Assembly (NCBI GenBank): GCA_900540945.1
Contig: UQHQ01000038.1
Location: 1-17,043, forward strand
Direction: 5' to 3'
DNA from: an uncultured Collinsella sp.
GTDB taxonomy: Bacteria > Actinomycetota > Coriobacteriia > Coriobacteriales > Coriobacteriaceae
DNA: 17,043 nt
Shown: positions 13,584-17,043 of the stretch, piece after piece
Layout of the letters: each line of letters opens with the position of its first letter
Numbering within the stretch: position 1 is the first letter of the stretch
Translations under genes and position numbers: made by a program
Notes under the pieces: generated by a model
The model's database searches: none
What the model was told of the DNA's origin: nothing
What the model saw: the letters and a program-made list of their open reading frames with translations, nothing else

Positions 13584-15734
13584 TTAGTACTGGCTCTCGT
13601 GCTTGCTAAAGAAGTCGAAGCGCGGGGGCAGCGGCTTTACGCGGTGCTCGCCGGGCTTCTCGCCCAGGCTCTCCACAAACTCGTCCGTGGAGGCAAAGAT
13701 GTTGTCCCAGCTAAAGAAGGCGACCGGGTCGACGTCGAAGTACTCGCAGATGAGCTCGCAGCCGGCCGGGACGATGCCGTGCATGAGCACGGTCGCCACG
13801 CGCAGCTCGGTGAAGGCGTCGACCAGGGCCTGAGTCATGGCGGCGTTGGCCGGCTCGCCCTCGAGCTTGTTGGCGGCCTTGGAGGCATCGCTCCAGCGCT
13901 TGTTGGCGGCGCGCAGGTAGTCGTCGCACACGGCGAGCGCGCGGTGCGTCTCGAACTTGTACATGGCCTGCTCAAAGGCAAGGACGGCCTGCTCGGCAGC
14001 CTCGACCACGGCGGCAGAGGCGGTGCCGGCCGGAATGCAACCGTTGCGGTACGGGCTCTCGTCGCCCTCCTTGACGGCGACGCCGTAGAAGCAGCTGCGG
14101 GCCAGGCGGTTGAACACGCCGGTCAAAAGGGCGCTCTCCTTAAGGGCCGGGTCGATAACGCGCTTGTCGTCGCAGGCGCGCACCTCGTTGCCGTCCTTGT
14201 CCTTGCCGGTCACGCGCGTGTCGTATGCCTTGGGGCTAAAGCTCACCGGCTTCTCTGACAGGCCGAGTGACAGCCAATGCGCGCGCATCTGCTCGCAGGT
14301 GTAGTGGTTGAGCAGGTCGTCTGCCGGCGGGGGAGGCGTCTGCGAGGACGAGCTGGCCTTTTTGCCCATGTAGAGCAGGTGATAGCAGGCGCTAACGGTG
14401 CTCTGCGTGAGGTCCCAGCCCAGGGCCTCCCACATGGCGGTCTGCGCGATGCAGTAGAAGTAGATGTTGTCCTGACCGATGAACTGGTAAATCTGTGCGT
14501 CGTCAGAGCACCACCAGTCGCGCCAGTCGAGCGAGCTGTGCTGGTAGGTGGGTGCGGGGACCTGCGTGGAATCGGCGGAGGGCTCGCCCATGAGGGCGGC
14601 GTCCTGGGCGGCGACACCCTCGGTCACGCCGGCTGCCTTGGCATCGCGCGCGAGCACGGTACGCGTATAGCTGATGGGCGCCCACAGGCTCTCGGGCCAG
14701 CACCAGCAGGTGACGTCGGTCACGCCGTCGACCTCGGGCACCGGAACGCCCCAGTCGATGTTACCGGTGATGCGGAAGGGTACGAGCGCCTTGCCGCTGC
14801 GGAAGCGCACGCCGCCGTTGGCGAGCACCGCATGGGCGTCGTCGCGCTCCTTCCAGCTGGGGAAGGTGACGGTAAAGCTGCTCTTGTTGCCCTCGGGCTC
14901 CAGCACGGTGTGCTCGGGCAGCTGGTCCTCGACGGCGTCGAAGGCCTCGCGGAACTTGTTCTGGATGTAGAGCTGTGCCGGCAGCAGCCACTCTTCCATG
15001 GTCTTGGAGACCACGGAGCGGACCTGCGGGTTCTGGGCGAGCTTAGCGGTGTAGGTCTTCATAAAGTCGAGGTAGGCCGGCAGGTCGAAGTAGAGGTTGT
15101 CGACCGGGCGCAGCTCGGGCACCTCGCCAGTGAGCTGGCTCTTGGGCGCGATGAGCTCCTCGGGCTCAAACTGGTGACCCAGGTCGCACTCGTCGGCGTA
15201 GGCCTTCTCGGACTTGCAGCCCTGGATGGGGCAGCGGCCGATCACCTGACGGCCGTTGAGGAACGTGCCGGCCTTGGCATCGTAGAACTGCAGCGTGGAG
15301 CGCTTGGAGATGGTGCCCTGCTCGTGTAGGCGCTCGATAATCTCGGCGGTAACCTCGTTGTGAATCTGCGCAGCCGGCTCTAGGCCCGAGCCGCCGTAGA
15401 TGTCGCAGCTGATGTTGTAGTTGTTGAGGGTCGCGGCCTGGCGGGAGTGATTGGACTCGACATACTCGCCGATGGACTTGTCGTAGCCTTCGTTCTCCTT
15501 GAGCTTGCGGTAGCTCTCCATGATGGGCGAGCCGTAGCAGTCGGTGCCCGAGGTGAAGATGACGTTCTCGCGGCCCAGACGGTCGCGCAGGAAGCGGGCG
15601 AAGAAGTCGGCCGGGACAAAGACGCCACCAACGTGGCCAAAGTGAAGGCCCTTGTTGCCGTAGGGCTCGCCGGCGGTAACGATGGCGCGGCGAGGCCAGC
15701 TGGGACGGTCGTTCATGGAGTATTTGGATGCCAT
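13584..15734 (-). CDS. Methionyl-tRNA-synthetase-like class I tRNA ligase with altered KMSKS and Met-pocket residues
   Basis: 716 residues from the ATG at 15734 (Shine-Dalgarno AAGGAG). MetRS-type landmarks: TAGEPYGNKGLHFGH with the HIGH-type site H31-F-G-H34; TSGTDCYGSPI; a knuckle region with C168, C173, C183 and H187 followed by PEELIAPKSQLTGE and LYFDLPAY; RITGNIDWGVPVPE; WAPISY; FIGQDNIYFY; and an alpha-helical C-terminal domain. Compared by eye with E. coli MetRS, the KMSKS loop reads K459-A-S-S-S463, so its second Lys is Ser462. Pocket positions L13, W253, I297 and H301 appear as E23, S349, N423 and Y427, while Y15 and Y260 are kept (Y25, Y356). The anticodon-reading Trp (W461) has no clear counterpart. 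This may therefore be a MetRS paralogue with another substrate or a non-canonical job. A true but divergent MetRS cannot be excluded without knowing whether the genome has a second copy. Confidence 0.85.
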   Translation of the reverse strand: MASKYSMNDRPSWPRRAIVTAGEPYGNKGLHFGHVGGVFVPADFFARFLRDRLGRENVIFTSGTDCYGSPIMESYRKLKENEGYDKSIGEYVESNHSRQAATLNNYNISCDIYGGSGLEPAAQIHNEVTAEIIERLHEQGTISKRSTLQFYDAKAGTFLNGRQVIGRCPIQGCKSEKAYADECDLGHQFEPEELIAPKSQLTGEVPELRPVDNLYFDLPAYLDFMKTYTAKLAQNPQVRSVVSKTMEEWLLPAQLYIQNKFREAFDAVEDQLPEHTVLEPEGNKSSFTVTFPSWKERDDAHAVLANGGVRFRSGKALVPFRITGNIDWGVPVPEVDGVTDVTCWCWPESLWAPISYTRTVLARDAKAAGVTEGVAAQDAALMGEPSADSTQVPAPTYQHSSLDWRDWWCSDDAQIYQFIGQDNIYFYCIAQTAMWEALGWDLTQSTVSACYHLLYMGKKASSSSQTPPPPADDLLNHYTCEQMRAHWLSLGLSEKPVSFSPKAYDTRVTGKDKDGNEVRACDDKRVIDPALKESALLTGVFNRLARSCFYGVAVKEGDESPYRNGCIPAGTASAAVVEAAEQAVLAFEQAMYKFETHRALAVCDDYLRAANKRWSDASKAANKLEGEPANAAMTQALVDAFTELRVATVLMHGIVPAGCELICEYFDVDPVAFFSWDNIFASTDEFVESLGEKPGEHRVKPLPPRFDFFSKHESQY

Positions 15735-15815
15735 GGGACTCCTTCGCATATGGTAAGGGCGCGGCCGGGCGCAAGGCCTGGCGACGCGGTGGTCAATTCG
15801 TGCATATCGTTCGAC

Positions 15816-15824
15816 ATTATCGCA
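15816..15824 (-). promoter_or_regulatory. Candidate extended -10 promoter of the synthetase-like operon
   Basis: On the minus strand TGCGATAAT (15824-15816) matches an extended -10 (TGn plus GATAAT). No good -35 is visible. Transcription would begin near 15809, giving a leader of about 75 nt. This rules out the longer ATG at 15827, which would overlap the promoter. Confidence 0.4.
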
Positions 15825-15852
15825 CATGCGGACGGGTACGTGGCAGGGGCGC

Positions 15853-15858
15853 TATCCT
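15853..15858 (+). promoter_or_regulatory. Candidate -10 of a leaderless DUF3267 transcript
   Basis: TATCCT lies 8 bp before the ATG at 15867, and no Shine-Dalgarno precedes that ATG. Transcription from this -10 would begin at or within a base or two of the start codon, which fits a leaderless mRNA as is common in actinobacteria. The -35 region is not recognisable. Confidence 0.4.
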
Positions 15859-15866
15859 AAGATGCT

Positions 15867-16436
15867 ATGAATGAGATTTCCAACATACATGCGTTTGAGG
15901 ACGAGGATTTTCTGCACGCCTGCTTTGTGTGGGGGATGGCAGTGCTTGGCGCATTTGCCGCGTGCCTGGTGCCGGTGTTTATGCTGCTGGGCGGGCCTGC
16001 GGACTTGGATGCGGTGGACTCGGGCGGCTGGACGGCGGTCTTGGGCTGGATAGTCGGCTTGGCCGCGGTTTCGGCGGCGTCGTTTGCCGTGCACGAGCTG
16101 GTGCACGCGGTGTTCTTTAAGCTGCTGGCGCCTGCGGGCGCGCAGGTGACCTTTGGGGCGAATCGCGAAACCTGCATGATTTACGCCTGCGCCGAGGGCG
16201 TTGTGTATTCGCGTGCGCGGTACGTGGCGGTTTGCCTGGCGCCGACGGTTGTTGTGACTGCGGCGTTTGCCCTGGGGTTTGCGTTCTCGTGCTATCCGCT
16301 GCTGTGCTACCTGGCGGCCGGCTTGCATTTGTCGGGCTGTGTGGGCGATTGGTATTACGTGCGGACCATTTTGCGCGACCGCCGCATTGTCGCCTGCGAG
16401 GACACGTCCTTTGGCGTGCGCTTTTTCGCAGAGTAG
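15867..16436 (+). CDS. DUF3267-type putative membrane zinc metallopeptidase
   Basis: 189 residues. The zinc-site motif H76-E-L-V-H80 lies inside a hydrophobic helix (about 56-88), and LHLSGCVGDWYYV (153-165) supplies a possible third ligand (H154 or D161), the layout expected of DUF3267 proteins. Other hydrophobic segments are at about 18-42, 117-142 and 143-160, so the site would lie in or near the membrane. Such proteins are predicted zincins of unproven substrate; cleavage of membrane or signalling proteins is inference. The ATG at 15867 has no Shine-Dalgarno but sits right behind a TATCCT box; ATG codons at 15862 and 15871 are out of frame. It is divergent from the synthetase-like operon, with a 132-bp spacer. 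Confidence 0.8.
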   Translation: MNEISNIHAFEDEDFLHACFVWGMAVLGAFAACLVPVFMLLGGPADLDAVDSGGWTAVLGWIVGLAAVSAASFAVHELVHAVFFKLLAPAGAQVTFGANRETCMIYACAEGVVYSRARYVAVCLAPTVVVTAAFALGFAFSCYPLLCYLAAGLHLSGCVGDWYYVRTILRDRRIVACEDTSFGVRFFAE

Positions 16437-16446
16437 TCATTTTTGG

Positions 16447-16479
16447 ATGATTTTTCTGGGACGGGGATTAAAAAATCAT
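16447..16479. promoter_or_regulatory. AT-rich inverted repeat upstream of queH
   Basis: A perfect 9-bp inverted repeat, ATGATTTTT (16447-16455) with AAAAATCAT (16471-16479), has a 15-nt loop that includes GGGACGGGG. It ends 19 bp before the queH ATG and begins 10 bp after the DUF3267 stop. The right arm lacks a following T-tract, so it is more likely an operator or a small dispersed palindrome than a terminator. Confidence 0.4.
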
Positions 16480-16498
16480 TGTGGGAGAGGAGATGTCC

Positions 16499-17043
16499 AT
16501 GAAGCCGTTGCTGCTGCATGCTTGCTGCGCGCCGTGCTCGCTGGAGCCGGTTCGCCTGCTGCGCGAGGAAGGGTTTGAGCCCACAATCTGCTGGACAAAC
16601 CCCAATATTCAACCGCGTGATGAATGGCTGCGGCGTTTGGACGAGCTGCGCCGGTGGTGTGCCGATGGCGACATCGAGCTCATCGAGGCGGGGGAGGACC
16701 GCGAGCGCTGGGAGGTCGGCGTGGCCCCGCTGGGCGCCGATCGACCCCGTCGCTGTCGCGCGTGCTATGCCTTGCGTCTGGCCGAGGCATGCCGTGTGGC
16801 TCAGGAGCGTGGGTTTGAGTTTGTGGGCACGACGCTCGCCGTCTCGCCGTATCAGTTGTTCGAAACCTGCAATGATGTGTTGGAGCGTCTGGCTGCCGCC
16901 CGCGGTCTCACTCCGGTGATTCGCGATTTTCGCCCGTATTACCCCGAGGCCACGCGTCGTTCGCGCGAGCTTGGCATGTATCGGCAGAACTACTGCGGCT
17001 GGCGCCTTCCCGCTGGCGGGGGTGGCCAGGGGCGTGCTCCAGC
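16499..17043 (+). CDS. queH: Epoxyqueuosine reductase QueH, 3' partial
   Basis: 181 residues are visible before the window ends. QueH reduces epoxyqueuosine to queuosine in tRNA, the last step of queuosine synthesis, and replaces QueG. Motifs: LLLHACCAPCS with C9, C10 and C13; TNPNIQPRDEWLRRLDEL (33-50); RRCRACYALRL with C86 and C89; GTTLAVSPYQLF (110-121); and a C-terminal DFRPYYPEA...MYRQNYCGW (143-168). The Cys pairs fit the iron-sulfur and adjacent metal site known in this family. The usual end motif is YCGC, but here it is YCGW. AGGAG (16488-16492) gives the ATG at 16499 good spacing; an in-frame ATG at 16493 would add two residues. Confidence 0.92.
   Translation, partial: MKPLLLHACCAPCSLEPVRLLREEGFEPTICWTNPNIQPRDEWLRRLDELRRWCADGDIELIEAGEDRERWEVGVAPLGADRPRRCRACYALRLAEACRVAQERGFEFVGTTLAVSPYQLFETCNDVLERLAAARGLTPVIRDFRPYYPEATRRSRELGMYRQNYCGWRLPAGGGGQGRAP

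Noticed and set aside
12520..15329. Plus-strand open frames (343 and 350 codons) opposite the methyltransferase and synthetase-like genes
   Set aside because: Composition-driven antisense frames; the minus-strand frames contain all the recognisable motifs.
15735..15810. T-box riboswitch in the leader of the synthetase-like gene
   Set aside because: The leader is only about 75 nt, and although ACCGCG occurs, the rest of the T-box consensus, the specifier stem and an antiterminator are not visible.
15735..15827. Longer start for the synthetase-like protein at 15827
   Set aside because: The ATG at 15734 has AAGGAG at the right distance. The extension is Arg/Pro-rich, unlike the family, and overlaps a good extended -10 promoter.
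1..17043. CRISPR arrays, tRNA or rRNA genes, insertion sequences and prophage genes
   Set aside because: I looked for regularly spaced repeats, tRNA-like cloverleaf ends, transposases and phage genes, and saw none.

Overview
The window is about 17 kb of GC-rich, gene-dense DNA, running from a cell-surface gene cut by the left edge to a queuosine gene cut by the right edge. Third-position GC bias, the gene content (a Bacillus-type class III fructose-1,6-bisphosphatase, QueH, very large Ig-like/DUF4430 surface proteins) and the strong Shine-Dalgarno sites suggest a gut member of the Coriobacteriia, most likely Collinsella or a close relative. That assignment is inference from gene style; no rRNA or tRNA is present to test it. 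I see no mobile element, CRISPR array or tRNA.

Region 1 (3-6446, + strand) is a two-gene surface cassette. The first gene is a 5'-truncated giant with Ig-like domains, three tandem DUF4430 (transcobalamin C-terminal-like) domains, a PQQ-type beta-propeller, an InlB-type repeat, a charged stalk and a C-terminal membrane anchor. It is followed, apparently with translational coupling, by a small membrane-anchored protein that carries a fourth DUF4430 domain on a long Ser-rich linker. Together they look like a cell-envelope ligand-capture pair. Two strong terminators facing opposite ways close this block.

Region 2 (6606-9623, - strand) holds two tandem GtrA-family membrane proteins and fbp, the class III fructose-1,6-bisphosphatase. 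Region 3 (9943-10833, +) is a DegV/FakB-type fatty-acid-binding protein, divergent from fbp. The 319-bp spacer between them has two inverted repeats, one close to each start codon.

Region 4 (10942-12033, -) is a conserved TIM-barrel protein of unknown function with unusual N- and C-terminal extensions. A 56-residue single-helix membrane protein (12226-12396, +) lies between it and the next minus-strand operon.

Region 5 (12421-15734, -) is a probable operon of a NOL1/NOP2/Sun-type RNA m5C methyltransferase and, upstream of it, a methionyl-tRNA-synthetase-like protein. The synthetase-like protein keeps the HFGH signature, zinc-knuckle region and fold landmarks. Its KMSKS loop is altered, and several residues that line the methionine pocket in E. 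coli MetRS differ. This is the strongest candidate in the window for an undescribed function. Region 6 (15867-17043, +) has a DUF3267 putative membrane zinc peptidase, apparently transcribed without a leader, and the start of queH. Regions 5 and 6 therefore gather several translation or RNA-modification functions: a tRNA-ligase-like protein, an m5C methyltransferase and queuosine synthesis.
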